DNA of 64,000 bases, from positions 434,001-498,000 of the forward strand of contig CAVWLF010000003.1 in assembly GCA_963755815.1 (NCBI GenBank), in the 5' to 3' direction. The notes beneath the pieces were generated by a model. The model saw only the letters and a list, made by a program, of their open reading frames with translations, was not told the origin of the DNA and did not search any database. The position numbers and the translations under genes are program-made. This document shows, piece by piece, positions 36,134-45,461 of the stretch. The stretch comes from Palsa-506 sp963755815. GTDB lineage: Bacteria > Actinomycetota > Actinomycetes > Streptosporangiales > Streptosporangiaceae. How positions within the stretch are numbered: the stretch's first letter is position 1; the number at the start of each line of letters is the position of its first letter.

Positions 36134-37654
36134 ATGTCTCGCAGCCAGTCCACGCAACCTGACCCGACCGAGGCCGTCAAGTTCGCCCCGCCCGCCCTGA
36201 CCTTCGATGACGTGCTGCTGCTGCCCGCGCACTCGGTCATCCTGCCGAGCGAGGCGGACGTCACCGCCCGGCTGAGCCGCAACGTCACGCTCAGCGTCCC
36301 GCTCGTTTCCTCCGCCATGGATACCGTCACCGAGGCCCGGATGGCGGTGGCGATGGCGCGGCAGGGCGGTGCCGGGGTACTGCACCGCAACCTGTCCATC
36401 GAGGACCAGGCCCAGCAGGTCGACATGGTGAAGCGGTCCGAGGCCGGCATGATCACCAACCCGGTGACCTGCGGCCCGGATGCCACCGTGGCCGACGTCG
36501 AGCGGCTCTGCGCCCGCTATCGCATCTCGGGGGTGCCGGTGACGTCGGCGGACGGCGTCCTCCTCGGCATCGTCACCAACCGGGATATCCGGTTCGAGAC
36601 CGGCCACGGCCGCCGGGTCACCGAGGTCATGACGCCGATGCCGCTCATCACCGCCCCGGTGGGGGTGGGCCGCGACGAGGCGCTGCGCCTGCTCGGGCGC
36701 AACAAGGTCGAGAAGCTGCCGCTGATCGACGAGGCGGGACGGCTGCGCGGGCTGATCACGGTGAAGGACTTCACCAAGAGCGAGAAGTTCCCGCATGCCA
36801 CCAAGGACGCGGCGGGACGCCTCGTGGTCGGCGCGGCGGTGGGCGTGGGTGAGGATGCCAAGCGCCGGGCGCAGGCGCTGACCGATGTCGGCGCCGACTT
36901 CCTGGTCGTCGACACGGCCCACGGTCATGCCCAGTCGGTGCTGGAGATGATCGCCCAGCTCAAGGCCAACGTCTCGATTGACGTGATTGGCGGGAACGTG
37001 GCCACGCGGGCCGGTGCTCAGGCGCTGATCGACGCCGGGGCCGATGCGGTGAAGGTCGGCGTCGGACCCGGCTCGATCTGCACCACCAGGGTGGTGGCCG
37101 GGGTCGGGGTGCCCCAGGTCACGGCGATCTACGAGGCGGCTCAGGCGGCCCGGGCGGTGAACGTGCCCGTCATCGGGGACGGCGGCATGCAGTATTCCGG
37201 CGACATCGCCAAGGCCATCGCGGCCGGCGCCGACACGGTCATGCTCGGCGGCCTGCTGGCCGGCTGCGCCGAAAGCCCGGGTGAGCTGGTGTTCATTCAG
37301 GGTAAGCAGTACAAGCTGTACCGCGGCATGGGGTCGCTCGGGGCCATGCGGAACGTCGAGCGCGGCGGCTCGTACTCCAAGGACCGCTACTTCCAGGACG
37401 ACGTGCTGAGCGAGGACAAGCTGGTGCCGCAGGGCGTCGAAGGGCAGGTGCCCTACCGCGGCCCGCTGGCCGCCGTGGCCGGCCAGCTGGTCGGCGGGCT
37501 GCGGGCCGCGATGGGTTATTGCGGCGCGCGGTCCATCGCCGAGCTGCAGGAAGCGAGATTCACCCAGATCACCGGCGCCGGCCTGGCCGAGAGTCATCCG
37601 CATGACATCCAGATGACGACGGAGGCGCCGAACTACGGCGGGCGGCGGACCTGA
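36134..37654 (+). CDS. guaB: Inosine-5'-monophosphate dehydrogenase
   Basis: A 506-residue IMPDH that oxidises IMP to XMP in GMP synthesis. The catalytic domain starts LTFDDVLLLPAHS. Two CBS domains lie at about residues 105-225. The active-site loop cysteine is in GPGSICTTRVVAG, the IMP-binding GGMQYSGD follows, and the flap RGMGSLGAM and mobile Arg-Tyr motif region are present. The protein is complete. It precedes guaB3 in the same direction by 75 bp. Confidence 0.97.
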   Translation: MSRSQSTQPDPTEAVKFAPPALTFDDVLLLPAHSVILPSEADVTARLSRNVTLSVPLVSSAMDTVTEARMAVAMARQGGAGVLHRNLSIEDQAQQVDMVKRSEAGMITNPVTCGPDATVADVERLCARYRISGVPVTSADGVLLGIVTNRDIRFETGHGRRVTEVMTPMPLITAPVGVGRDEALRLLGRNKVEKLPLIDEAGRLRGLITVKDFTKSEKFPHATKDAAGRLVVGAAVGVGEDAKRRAQALTDVGADFLVVDTAHGHAQSVLEMIAQLKANVSIDVIGGNVATRAGAQALIDAGADAVKVGVGPGSICTTRVVAGVGVPQVTAIYEAAQAARAVNVPVIGDGGMQYSGDIAKAIAAGADTVMLGGLLAGCAESPGELVFIQGKQYKLYRGMGSLGAMRNVERGGSYSKDRYFQDDVLSEDKLVPQGVEGQVPYRGPLAAVAGQLVGGLRAAMGYCGARSIAELQEARFTQITGAGLAESHPHDIQMTTEAPNYGGRRT

Positions 37655-37729
37655 CGGCCCGGGTCAGGCGGGAGACGGCGGACCGGACCGGCGCGGGCCA
37701 GACCGGAGAGATGGCGGGAGACGGCAGAC

Positions 37730-38854
37730 GTGACTCAGGTGGAGATCGGCCGCGGCAAGAGCGGCCGCCGGGCCTACGCCCTGGACGAGATCGGCATCGT
37801 GCCGTCCCGCCGCACCAGGGACCCGGAGGAGGTGTCGATCGCCTGGCAGATTGACGCCTACCGGTTCGAGCTCCCCCTCGTGGTCGCCCCGATGGACAGC
37901 GTGGTGTCGCCGGCCACCGCGGTGGAGGTCGGGAAGCTGGGCGGCCTGGCCGTGCTCGATCTTGAGGGTCTCTGGACCCGGTACGCCGATCCGGAGCCGC
38001 TCCTGGCCGAGGCCGCCGAGCTGGATGATGAAGCGGCCACTCGCAGGTTCCAGGAGATATACGCCGAGCCCATCAAGGAAGATCTGATCGGGCTCAGGAT
38101 CGAGGAAGTCCGCGCGGCCGGGGTCACGGCCGCCGCCCGGCTCTCGCCGCAGCGGACGGTCCGGTACTACAAGGCGGTCATCGACGCGGGCGCCGACATC
38201 TTCGTCATCCGCGGCACCACCGTGTCCGCCGAGCATGTGTCCGGGCAGTCCGAGCCGCTCAACCTCAAGCAGTTCATCTACGAGCTCGACGTCCCGGTTA
38301 TCGTCGGCGGCTGCGCCACCTACACCGCCGCGCTGCACCTGATGCGGACCGGGGCGGCGGGGGTCCTGACCGGCTTCGGCGGCGGCTCCGGCCATACCAC
38401 GGCGGCTGTGCTCGGCGTGGCCGTGCCGATGGCCACGGCGATCGCCGATGTGGCCGCGGCCCGGCGCGACTATCTGGACGAGTCCGGTGGCCGGTACGCG
38501 CACGTCATCGCGGACGGGGGCATGACCCGCAGCGGTGACATCGCCAAGGCGCTCGCGCTGGGCGCGGACGCCGTGATGGTCGGCTCGCCCTTCGCGCGCG
38601 CGTCGCAGGCGCCGGGGAACGGATATCACTGGGGGAGCGAGGCACATCACCCGGAGCTGCCGCGCGGCACCCGGCTTAAGGTCGGCACGGTCGGGACCAT
38701 CGAGCAGATCCTGCACGGCCCGTCGACGATCGCCGACGGCTCGATGAACATGATGGGCGCGCTGCGGCGGACCATGGCGACGTCCGGTTACTCCGATCTC
38801 AAGGAATTCCAGCGGGTCGAGGTCGTCGTGACGCCGAGTGCGCAGCGCCGCTGA
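37730..38854 (+). CDS. guaB3: GuaB3-family IMP dehydrogenase-like protein
   Basis: A 374-residue protein of the actinobacterial GuaB3 family (starts TQVEIGRGKSGRRAYALDEI). It has the IMPDH-type TIM barrel (VVAPMDSVVSP, VIADGGMTRSGDIAKAL) but no CBS domains, and the loop that normally holds the catalytic cysteine reads differently (GFGGGSGHTTA). Its reaction differs from standard IMPDH; GMP reductase-type activity has been reported for some relatives. Placement right after guaB is conserved in actinobacteria. Confidence 0.92.
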   Translation: MTQVEIGRGKSGRRAYALDEIGIVPSRRTRDPEEVSIAWQIDAYRFELPLVVAPMDSVVSPATAVEVGKLGGLAVLDLEGLWTRYADPEPLLAEAAELDDEAATRRFQEIYAEPIKEDLIGLRIEEVRAAGVTAAARLSPQRTVRYYKAVIDAGADIFVIRGTTVSAEHVSGQSEPLNLKQFIYELDVPVIVGGCATYTAALHLMRTGAAGVLTGFGGGSGHTTAAVLGVAVPMATAIADVAAARRDYLDESGGRYAHVIADGGMTRSGDIAKALALGADAVMVGSPFARASQAPGNGYHWGSEAHHPELPRGTRLKVGTVGTIEQILHGPSTIADGSMNMMGALRRTMATSGYSDLKEFQRVEVVVTPSAQRR

Positions 38855-38884
38855 GGTCGGCCGGCCCGCCGCCCGCGCCGCCGG

Positions 38885-38928
38885 GCCGGGCCGGGAAACC
38901 ACCCAGGCCGGGCCGGGAAACCACCCGG
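38885..38928. repeat. Two 22-bp direct repeats upstream of glpD
   Basis: GGCCGGGCCGGGAAACCACC occurs twice in tandem, 22 bp apart, about 50-90 bp before the glpD start. It could be an operator or a chance duplication. Confidence 0.5.
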
Positions 38929-38976
38929 CACAGGCCCCGGCCCACGGCGCCGGCCGGAGCCGGTAGCGTTCGGATA

Positions 38977-40776
38977 ATGATGGCCGGTGGCGGAACGATG
39001 GTCAGGCTGGGCCCGGCGGAGCGCGCGGCGGCGCTGGCCGAGCTGGCCGCGACCGAGCACGAGGTGCTGGTCGTCGGCGGCGGGATCGTGGGCGCGGGGG
39101 TGGCCCTCGATGCCGCCACCCGCGGGCTATCCACCGGCCTGGTCGAGGCCAGGGATTTCGGCTCCGGGACCTCGTCGCGGTCAAGCAAGCTCATCCACGG
39201 CGGCCTCCGCTATCTGGAGCAGCTCAACTTCGGCCTGGTCCGGGAGGCGCTCGGGGAGCGGTCACTGCTGCTGCAGCGGATCGCGCCGCATCTGGTGCGC
39301 CCCGTCTCCTTCCTCTTCCCTTTCACCCATCACGTCTGGGAACGTGCCTATGTGGGGACCGGGGTCACCGCGTACGACGTGCTCGGATTCTCGCTGGGCC
39401 AGACCAGGGGGCTGCCGGGGCACCGGCAGCTGACCCGCCGGTCCGCGCTGCGGCTGGCGCCCGCGCTGAAGCGGTCGGCGCTCACCGGCGCGCTGGTGTA
39501 CTGGGACGCGCAGGTCGACGATGCCCGGTACGTGATGTCCGTGGTCCGGACCGCGGCCAGCTACGGTGCCCACGCCGCATCACGGACTCAGGTGACCGGT
39601 TTCCTGCGGGAGGGCGAGCGGGTCACCGGCGTCCGGGCCGTTGACCTTGAGTCGGGGGCCGAACTGGAGATCCGCGCCCAGCAGGTGGTGAACGCGACCG
39701 GGGTGTGGACCGATGAGATCCAGGCCATGGTCGGCGGCCGCGGCACCATTAACGTCCGCGCGTCCAAGGGGATCCACCTGGTCGTGCCCAAGGACCGGAT
39801 CCAGTCGAGTACCGGGATCATCCTGCGGACGCCGGTGAGCGTCCTGTTCGTCATACCGTGGGGACGGCACTGGATCATCGGCACCACTGACACCGACTGG
39901 TCGCTGGACAAGGCGCACCCGGCGGCCAGCCGGACCGATATCGACTACGTCCTCGATCAGGTCAACCGGATCCTCGCCGTCCCGCTGACCAGGGATGACG
40001 TCGAGGGCGTGTACGCCGGCCTGCGGCCGCTGCTGGCCGGGGAGTCCGAGACCACGTCGAAGCTGTCGCGTGAGCACACGGTCGCCCATCCGGTGCCGGG
40101 GCTGGTGATGATCGCGGGCGGCAAGTACACCACCTACCGGCTGATGGCCCGCGACGCGGTGGACGCGGTGGCGCACGGCCTGGACGGCCGGGTGGCGCCC
40201 TCCTGCACCGATGCCGTGCCGCTGGCCGGCGCCGACGGCTATATCCCGCTGTGGAACGCGCGGTACTCGCTGGCCCGGTCGTCCGGCCTGCATGTCGCGC
40301 GGATCGAGCACCTGCTGCACCGGTACGGCGCGCTGGTCGGCGAGGTGCTCGACCTGATCGCGGCCGAGCCCGGCCTGGCCCGGCCGCTGGACGGCGCCGA
40401 TGACTACCTGCGAGCCGAAGTCGTCTACGCGGCGTCGCACGAGGGGGCCCGCCACCTTGACGACGTGCTAGCGCGCCGCACGCATATCTCGATCGAGACC
40501 TGGGACCGCGGCGTGTCCGTGGCGGAGGAGGCCGCCGGGCTGATGGCGGGCCCGATGCGATGGCGGTCGCGGCAGGTGGCCCGGGAGGTCGAGCACTATT
40601 GCGCCAGGATCGCGGCCGAGCGCGACTCGCAGGACGCCGGGACCGATCTGGACGCGGACGCGATCCGGCTCGGCGCGCCGGACATCGTGCCCGTCCTGGG
40701 CAACGGGCCGGTGCTGGGTCACGGGCCGGCGGTCGGCACCGGCCCGGTGGCCGGCCGCGGGCCGGCGGCTGGCTGA
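38977..40776 (+). CDS. glpD: Aerobic glycerol-3-phosphate dehydrogenase
   Basis: A 599-residue FAD enzyme that oxidises glycerol-3-phosphate to dihydroxyacetone phosphate and feeds electrons to quinones at the membrane. The FAD site is VVGGGIVGAGVALDAATRG, followed by SSRSSKLIHGGLRYL, and later IIGTTDTDW and GKYTTYRLMARDAVD. The C-terminal GlpO domain is present. The tail has a short repeated GNGPVLGHGPAVG stretch. Met1, Met2 and Met8 (38998) are alternative starts. Confidence 0.95.
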   Translation: MMAGGGTMVRLGPAERAAALAELAATEHEVLVVGGGIVGAGVALDAATRGLSTGLVEARDFGSGTSSRSSKLIHGGLRYLEQLNFGLVREALGERSLLLQRIAPHLVRPVSFLFPFTHHVWERAYVGTGVTAYDVLGFSLGQTRGLPGHRQLTRRSALRLAPALKRSALTGALVYWDAQVDDARYVMSVVRTAASYGAHAASRTQVTGFLREGERVTGVRAVDLESGAELEIRAQQVVNATGVWTDEIQAMVGGRGTINVRASKGIHLVVPKDRIQSSTGIILRTPVSVLFVIPWGRHWIIGTTDTDWSLDKAHPAASRTDIDYVLDQVNRILAVPLTRDDVEGVYAGLRPLLAGESETTSKLSREHTVAHPVPGLVMIAGGKYTTYRLMARDAVDAVAHGLDGRVAPSCTDAVPLAGADGYIPLWNARYSLARSSGLHVARIEHLLHRYGALVGEVLDLIAAEPGLARPLDGADDYLRAEVVYAASHEGARHLDDVLARRTHISIETWDRGVSVAEEAAGLMAGPMRWRSRQVAREVEHYCARIAAERDSQDAGTDLDADAIRLGAPDIVPVLGNGPVLGHGPAVGTGPVAGRGPAAG

Positions 40777-40851
40777 GCGGCCGCGGCGAATACGTCCCGG
40801 CACCGGGCCGGATCGGGCCGGCCGCCGGCCGCCCGCAACTAGACTTCCGGC

Positions 40852-41856
40852 ATGGCCCGACCACGCGTGTTCTCCGGTATCCAGCCCACGGCGGACTCCT
40901 TCCATCTCGGCAACTACCTGGGTGCCGTGCGCCAGTGGGTGACCCTGCAGGACACCCACGATGCCGTGTACTGCGTGGTGGACCTGCATGCGATTACGCT
41001 GCCCCAGGACCCGGCCCTGCTGCGGCAGCGGACCAGGGTGGCCGCGGCGCAGCTCCTCGGGGCCGGGCTCGACCCCGAGCGGTGCATCCTGTTCGTGCAG
41101 AGCCACGTGGCCGAGCACGCGGAGCTGGCCTGGGTGCTCGGCTGCATCACCGGGTTCGGCGAGGCCAGCCGGATGATCCAGTTCAAGGACAAGGCGGCGC
41201 GGGCCGGCTCGGACCAGGCCAGTGTCGGGCTCTTCACCTATCCGGTCCTGCAGGCCGCGGACATCCTGCTGTATGAGACCGATCAGGTGCCCGTCGGGGA
41301 GGACCAGCGCCAGCACCTTGAGCTGACCCGCGATCTGGCCCAGCGGTTCAACCACCGGTTCGGCGCGACGTTCGTGGTTCCCGGCCCGTACATACTCGCG
41401 GACGTGGCGAAGATTACCGACCTGACCGAGCCGACCGCGAAGATGAGCAAGTCGTCGTCCTCGCCGCAGGGCATCGTGGATGTGCTGGACGAGCCGGACG
41501 CCATCCGGCGGAAGATCTCCCGCGCGATGACCGACGCCGGCGGCGAGGTCCGCGCCGATGAGCTGGCCAAGCCGGGCGTGACCAACCTGCTGCGGATTTA
41601 CTCGGCGCTGTCCGGCGAGAGCGTGGCGGCCCTGGAGGGCAGGTACGCGGGCGCCGGGTACGGGACCTTCAAGAAGGACCTGGCCGAGGTCGTTGTCGGT
41701 GCCCTGGCGCCGATCAGGGAGCGGACCGAGAAGATGCTGGCCGACGAGGCCGGGCTGGACCGGCTGCTCGCGGCGGGAGCGGACCGGGCCCGCGAGATCG
41801 CCAGCCGGACCATGGGCACCGTCCGGGACCGGGTCGGCTTCCTGCCGCCCGGCTAG
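40852..41856 (+). CDS. trpS: Tryptophanyl-tRNA synthetase
   Basis: A 334-residue class I synthetase. The HIGH-type motif is FHLGNYLG within GIQPTADSFHLGN and the KMSKS loop is AKMSKSSSS. VPVGEDQRQHLELTRDLA is diagnostic for TrpS. Normal length, complete. Its stop overlaps by three bases the stop of the convergent carboxypeptidase gene (CTAG at 41853-41856). Confidence 0.96.
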   Translation: MARPRVFSGIQPTADSFHLGNYLGAVRQWVTLQDTHDAVYCVVDLHAITLPQDPALLRQRTRVAAAQLLGAGLDPERCILFVQSHVAEHAELAWVLGCITGFGEASRMIQFKDKAARAGSDQASVGLFTYPVLQAADILLYETDQVPVGEDQRQHLELTRDLAQRFNHRFGATFVVPGPYILADVAKITDLTEPTAKMSKSSSSPQGIVDVLDEPDAIRRKISRAMTDAGGEVRADELAKPGVTNLLRIYSALSGESVAALEGRYAGAGYGTFKKDLAEVVVGALAPIRERTEKMLADEAGLDRLLAAGADRAREIASRTMGTVRDRVGFLPPG

Positions 41857-42908
41857 CCGGGCGGCCCGCCGGGCAGCGGCGGGACCAGGACCCCCACCGG
41901 GCGCACCTTGTGGTCCATGGCGAAGCCCCAGTTCAGCAGGCGCTCGCCGGAAGTGATCTCGGTCAGCGGCGTGGCGTGCAGGATGGTCACGATCAGGGTC
42001 ACGCCGTGCCGCCTGGCCATCCCGATGTACGTGGCCCCGGCCTTCTCGGTCCAGCCGATCTTGCCGCCGATGCCGCCCCGGTACTGGGTCAGCAGCGTGT
42101 TCTGGTTGACCAGCGTCACCCAGTGCCGCCGCTTGACCCGGAACCTGGCGGCGAGCGTCGAGTCGTACTTCATGAACGCCGGCATGGCCAGCGCGCGCCG
42201 CGCGATCAGCGCATCGTCGTAGGCCGAGACGTGCTGCCCGGCGGCGGGCAGGCCGTTCGGCTGCCGGGCCACCACGTCGTAGGCCTGCAGCCGCCGCGCC
42301 TCGGCATTCATCAGCCTGATGGCCCGCCGGAAGGAGCCGGTGGCCTGGGCGAGGGATACCGCGGCGTCGTTGGCCGAGATCAGCAGCAGCGCCTTGAACA
42401 GGCTGGACACCTGATAGCTCCGGCCCCGGACCAGGCCGACGACGTTCGGCTGGACGGAGGTCGCCCGGCGGCTGGCCACCACCCTGGCGTCCGGGCGCAG
42501 CAGCGGGATCAGGGTGATCGCGGTGAGCATCTTGAGGGTGCTCGCGGGCTGGAAGTAACCGTGCGGGTCCTTGGCCGCCAGCACCTGGCCGGTGGCCGCA
42601 TCGGCGACGACAAAGGCCGACGCCGGAACCCTGGGCAGCCGCCGCCCGCCGCGGGCCGGGTCATGCACGATGATGCCGCGGCTGGCCAGCAGCGGCCCGC
42701 CCACGGCCCGGCGCGACGCGGCCCCGCGGGGCCCGGCCAGCTCCGCCGCGTTCCGGCGGCCGGCCCGGCCGCGGATGCCCAGCCCGCTCCGCGCGCCCGG
42801 CGCCGGCTGCTGGCCGGGTACCGCCATGGCCGACTGCAGTGCCGCGGCCGCGGCCGCGATCGCGACCACGACGGCGATCACGACCGCGGTCAGGCGGCCA
42901 TGTGACAT
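41853..42908 (-). CDS. D-alanyl-D-alanine carboxypeptidase (penicillin-binding protein 5 family)
   Basis: About 351 residues from ATG 42908; the open frame extends upstream to 43049 but without signal-peptide character. A hydrophobic N terminus (LTAVVIAVVVAIAAAAAALQSAM) directs export. Active-site motifs: S-x-x-K in PASTLKML, S-x-N in SANDAAVS, and GGKIGWT where the usual K-T/S-G triad is K-I-G. It trims the terminal D-Ala of peptidoglycan side chains. The Ile in the third motif is unusual and may alter activity. Confidence 0.9.
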   Translation of the reverse strand: MSHGRLTAVVIAVVVAIAAAAAALQSAMAVPGQQPAPGARSGLGIRGRAGRRNAAELAGPRGAASRRAVGGPLLASRGIIVHDPARGGRRLPRVPASAFVVADAATGQVLAAKDPHGYFQPASTLKMLTAITLIPLLRPDARVVASRRATSVQPNVVGLVRGRSYQVSSLFKALLLISANDAAVSLAQATGSFRRAIRLMNAEARRLQAYDVVARQPNGLPAAGQHVSAYDDALIARRALAMPAFMKYDSTLAARFRVKRRHWVTLVNQNTLLTQYRGGIGGKIGWTEKAGATYIGMARRHGVTLIVTILHATPLTEITSGERLLNWGFAMDHKVRPVGVLVPPLPGGPPG

Positions 42909-43074
42909 GGGCTTACCCCCATCTGCATGCGTTCGGGCCCGGGGCCGGCCGGTCCCCGGGCCAAGCCGGGCAGGCCGGGCAGCGTAGGCCAAGCCGGGCC
43001 GGGCGATCGATTTCGGTTGACTGCGCGGCAGCAGCCTACGCGCGCGCACGAGTTCGCGTCCCGGCTGACCGTGA

Positions 43075-43505
43075 TCTTGCCCGGCCGCGGCCGCGGATTC
43101 CTGTCACCAGGTCATCCCGCTGAACGTTACCGACTCCGGGCTGGTCAACCCGGGCTCGGTGGTCGTGGACGACACCACGCTGGGTCAGGACCTGGTCCCC
43201 GGTACCGACTACACGGTCGGCCCCGGGAACATCGTGACGATCCTGGCCGCGGGCCGCGCGCAGGGCGGTGATCAGCTGGTCATCACCTACACCGACACCA
43301 CCAGAACTGCCCGGCCGCGCAGCAGGCGGACTCGGTGCCCTGGATCAATGGCGATGACACGGCGTTCAGCCACCCGATGGTGCTGACCGTGCATAACGGC
43401 TCGAAGCGCCCGGTGAACCAGCTTTACCTGTCCGCCGAGAACGCCTCGGGCGGGCTGGTGCCGGATACCCAGCAGTTCTCGGTGACGGCCGGCCCGGCGT
43501 CCTGA
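43075..43505 (+). pseudogene. Fragment of a beta-rich protein gene with a frameshift and no start
   Basis: One frame reads VIPLNVTDSGLVNPGSV... to VITYTDTT near 43305, then a second frame continues NCPAAQQADSVPWINGDD... to TGA 43505. Both halves have coding-like composition and a common beta-sheet style. Upstream, stops at about 43066-43074 close the frame and no start codon fits. A truncated Ig- or phage-tail-like module is possible, but no family is recognised. It lies between the carboxypeptidase and the mutase. Confidence 0.45.
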
Positions 43506-43547
43506 TCGCCCGGCCGGGCGGAGCAGGCCGGGTCGTACCCTGAGAGC

Positions 43548-45128
43548 ATGACGCGCGAGACGGAATCCGGGCTGCCGGTTGAACCGGTCTACCGGCCCGG
43601 GCAGCCAGCGGACTTCGACCCGGCGGCCCAGCTCGGCGAGCCGGGGGAGTATCCCTACACCCGCGGCATCTACCCGGCCATGTACACGGAACGGCCGTGG
43701 ACGATGCGGCAGTATTCCGGCTTCTCCACCGCCGCGGAATCGAACCGCCGTTACCACCAGCTCATCGAGGCCGGCAGCACGGGCCTCTCGGTCGCCTTCG
43801 ACCTGCCGACCCAGATGGGATACGACTCCGATGCGCCGGCCGCCCGCGGCGAAGTCGGAAAGGTCGGCGTCGCCATCGATTCCATCGAGGACATGCGGAT
43901 ACTGCTGCGCGGAATACCGCTCGACTCGGTCTCGACATCGATGACGATCAACGCGCCGGCCGCCGTTCTGCTGCTGCTTTACCAGCTGGTGGCGGCCGAG
44001 CAGGGAATCGGCCCGGACCGGCTGGCCGGAACGATTCAGAACGACATCCTGAAGGAGTACATCGCCCGCGGTACTTACATCTATCCGCCGCAACCGTCGC
44101 TGCGGCTCGTCGCCGACACCTTCGCTTACTGCCAGGCCGAGCTCCCGCGCTGGAATACGATCTCGATCTCCGGCTATCACATGGCCGAGGCCGGCGCGAC
44201 CGCGGTCCAGGAGATCGCGTTCACGCTGGCGAACGCCGTCGAGTACGTGCGCGCCGCCATCGCGGCCGGCCTGGGGGTGGACGAGTTCGGGCCGCGGCTG
44301 TCCTTCTTCTTCGTCGCGCGGACCACGCTGCTGGAGGAGGTCGCGAAGTTCCGCGCGGCCCGCCGGATGTGGGCCAGGATCATGCGGGATGAATTCGGCG
44401 CCGCCAATCCCCGGTCGCTGATGCTGCGCTTCCATACCCAGACGGCCGGCGTGCAGCTGACCGCGCAGCAGCCCGAGGTGAACATGGCGCGGGTCACCGT
44501 GCAGGCGCTGGCCGCCGTGCTCGGCGGCACGCAGTCGCTGCACACGAACTCCTACGACGAGGCGATCGCGCTGCCGACCGAGAAGGCCGCCCGGCTGGCC
44601 CTGCGCACCCAGCAGGTCCTCGCCTACGAGACCGACCTGACCTCGACCGTTGACCCGTTCGCCGGGTCTTACGCGGTGGAGTCGATGACCAGCGACATCG
44701 AGGAAGCGGCCGCCGGGCTGATGGCCAGGGTGGAGGAGCTGGGCGGCGCGGTCAGCGCGATCGAGCAGGGCTTCCAGAAGGCCGAGATCGAGCGGTCGGC
44801 GTATCGCATCGCGCGCCAGATCGACGCCGGCCAGCGGGTGATCGTCGGGGTCAACCGGTTCACCAGTTCCGGTGACGAGGCCTACCAGCCGCTGCGCCTC
44901 GATCCGGCCATCGAGCGGGAGCAGGCCGAGCGGCTGGCCAAGCTGCGCGCCGACCGCGATGGCGCCGAGTTCGCCCGCCGGATCGGCGAGCTGCGGCGCG
45001 CGGCCGGCCAGCCGGGGAACCTGCTCTACCCGCTGCGCGAGGCGCTGCGGGCGCGCGCGACCGTCGGCGAGGTCTGCGATGCCCTGCGTGACGTGTGGGG
45101 CACGTACCGGCCGCCGGACGCGTACTGA
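43548..45128 (+). CDS. Acyl-CoA mutase large subunit (methylmalonyl-CoA mutase family)
   Basis: A 526-residue B12-dependent mutase catalytic subunit, TIM-barrel only. Motifs: WTMRQYSGFSTAAESN, FDLPTQMGYDSD, TISISGYHMAEAGA and LRFHTQTAGVQLTAQQP. The Tyr in RQYSGFS is the residue found in methylmalonyl-CoA mutases; isobutyryl-CoA mutases have Phe there. There is no C-terminal cobalamin-binding domain, so a separate small subunit is needed and none is adjacent. It could work in the propionate pathway with the carboxylase at 52-57 kb, but related small-acyl mutases cannot be excluded. Confidence 0.88.
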   Translation: MTRETESGLPVEPVYRPGQPADFDPAAQLGEPGEYPYTRGIYPAMYTERPWTMRQYSGFSTAAESNRRYHQLIEAGSTGLSVAFDLPTQMGYDSDAPAARGEVGKVGVAIDSIEDMRILLRGIPLDSVSTSMTINAPAAVLLLLYQLVAAEQGIGPDRLAGTIQNDILKEYIARGTYIYPPQPSLRLVADTFAYCQAELPRWNTISISGYHMAEAGATAVQEIAFTLANAVEYVRAAIAAGLGVDEFGPRLSFFFVARTTLLEEVAKFRAARRMWARIMRDEFGAANPRSLMLRFHTQTAGVQLTAQQPEVNMARVTVQALAAVLGGTQSLHTNSYDEAIALPTEKAARLALRTQQVLAYETDLTSTVDPFAGSYAVESMTSDIEEAAAGLMARVEELGGAVSAIEQGFQKAEIERSAYRIARQIDAGQRVIVGVNRFTSSGDEAYQPLRLDPAIEREQAERLAKLRADRDGAEFARRIGELRRAAGQPGNLLYPLREALRARATVGEVCDALRDVWGTYRPPDAY

Positions 45129-45461
45129 CGCCGCCTGGCGGCCGGCCGAACCGTCCTGGCGCGCGTCGGGCGCGGCCAGGCTGGGTAGGAGTGCCCTGGC
45201 GGAACAGGGCGGTTGACCATGCATGCGGACGGCTACGGATATATGCCGATGCGCTCATGGGCAGTAATCGCGGTCGGCCGGGCCCGGCCTGATCAGCTTC
45301 CCCGCGACGGTCAGCCGCCCCTGGCCCCGGTCTTCACCGGCGTGCCCGCCAGCCCGCTGACGCGCTGGCGCACCTGCCATTCCGGCCGTTCTCCGCGGCC
45401 CTCCCGAAATCCTTAGGTCCCCCCGCGCCGCAGCGGAGCGACGATGCATGGAGGTTAGCCC
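45129..45461. other. Intergenic region, no gene recognised
   Basis: A 333-base gap with a GGAGG ribosome-binding site (45450-45454) for the next gene at its right end. A 67-codon frame at 45213-45416 has no ribosome-binding site and random-looking composition. Confidence 0.5.

Noticed and set aside
36122..37603. Long minus-strand frame opposite guaB (493 codons)
   Set aside because: Antisense shadow of a highly conserved gene in GC-rich DNA; no start signal or domain.
43287..45224. 645-codon minus-strand frame opposite the mutase gene
   Set aside because: The plus strand encodes an unmistakable mutase; the minus frame is Arg/Gly/His-rich and motif-free.
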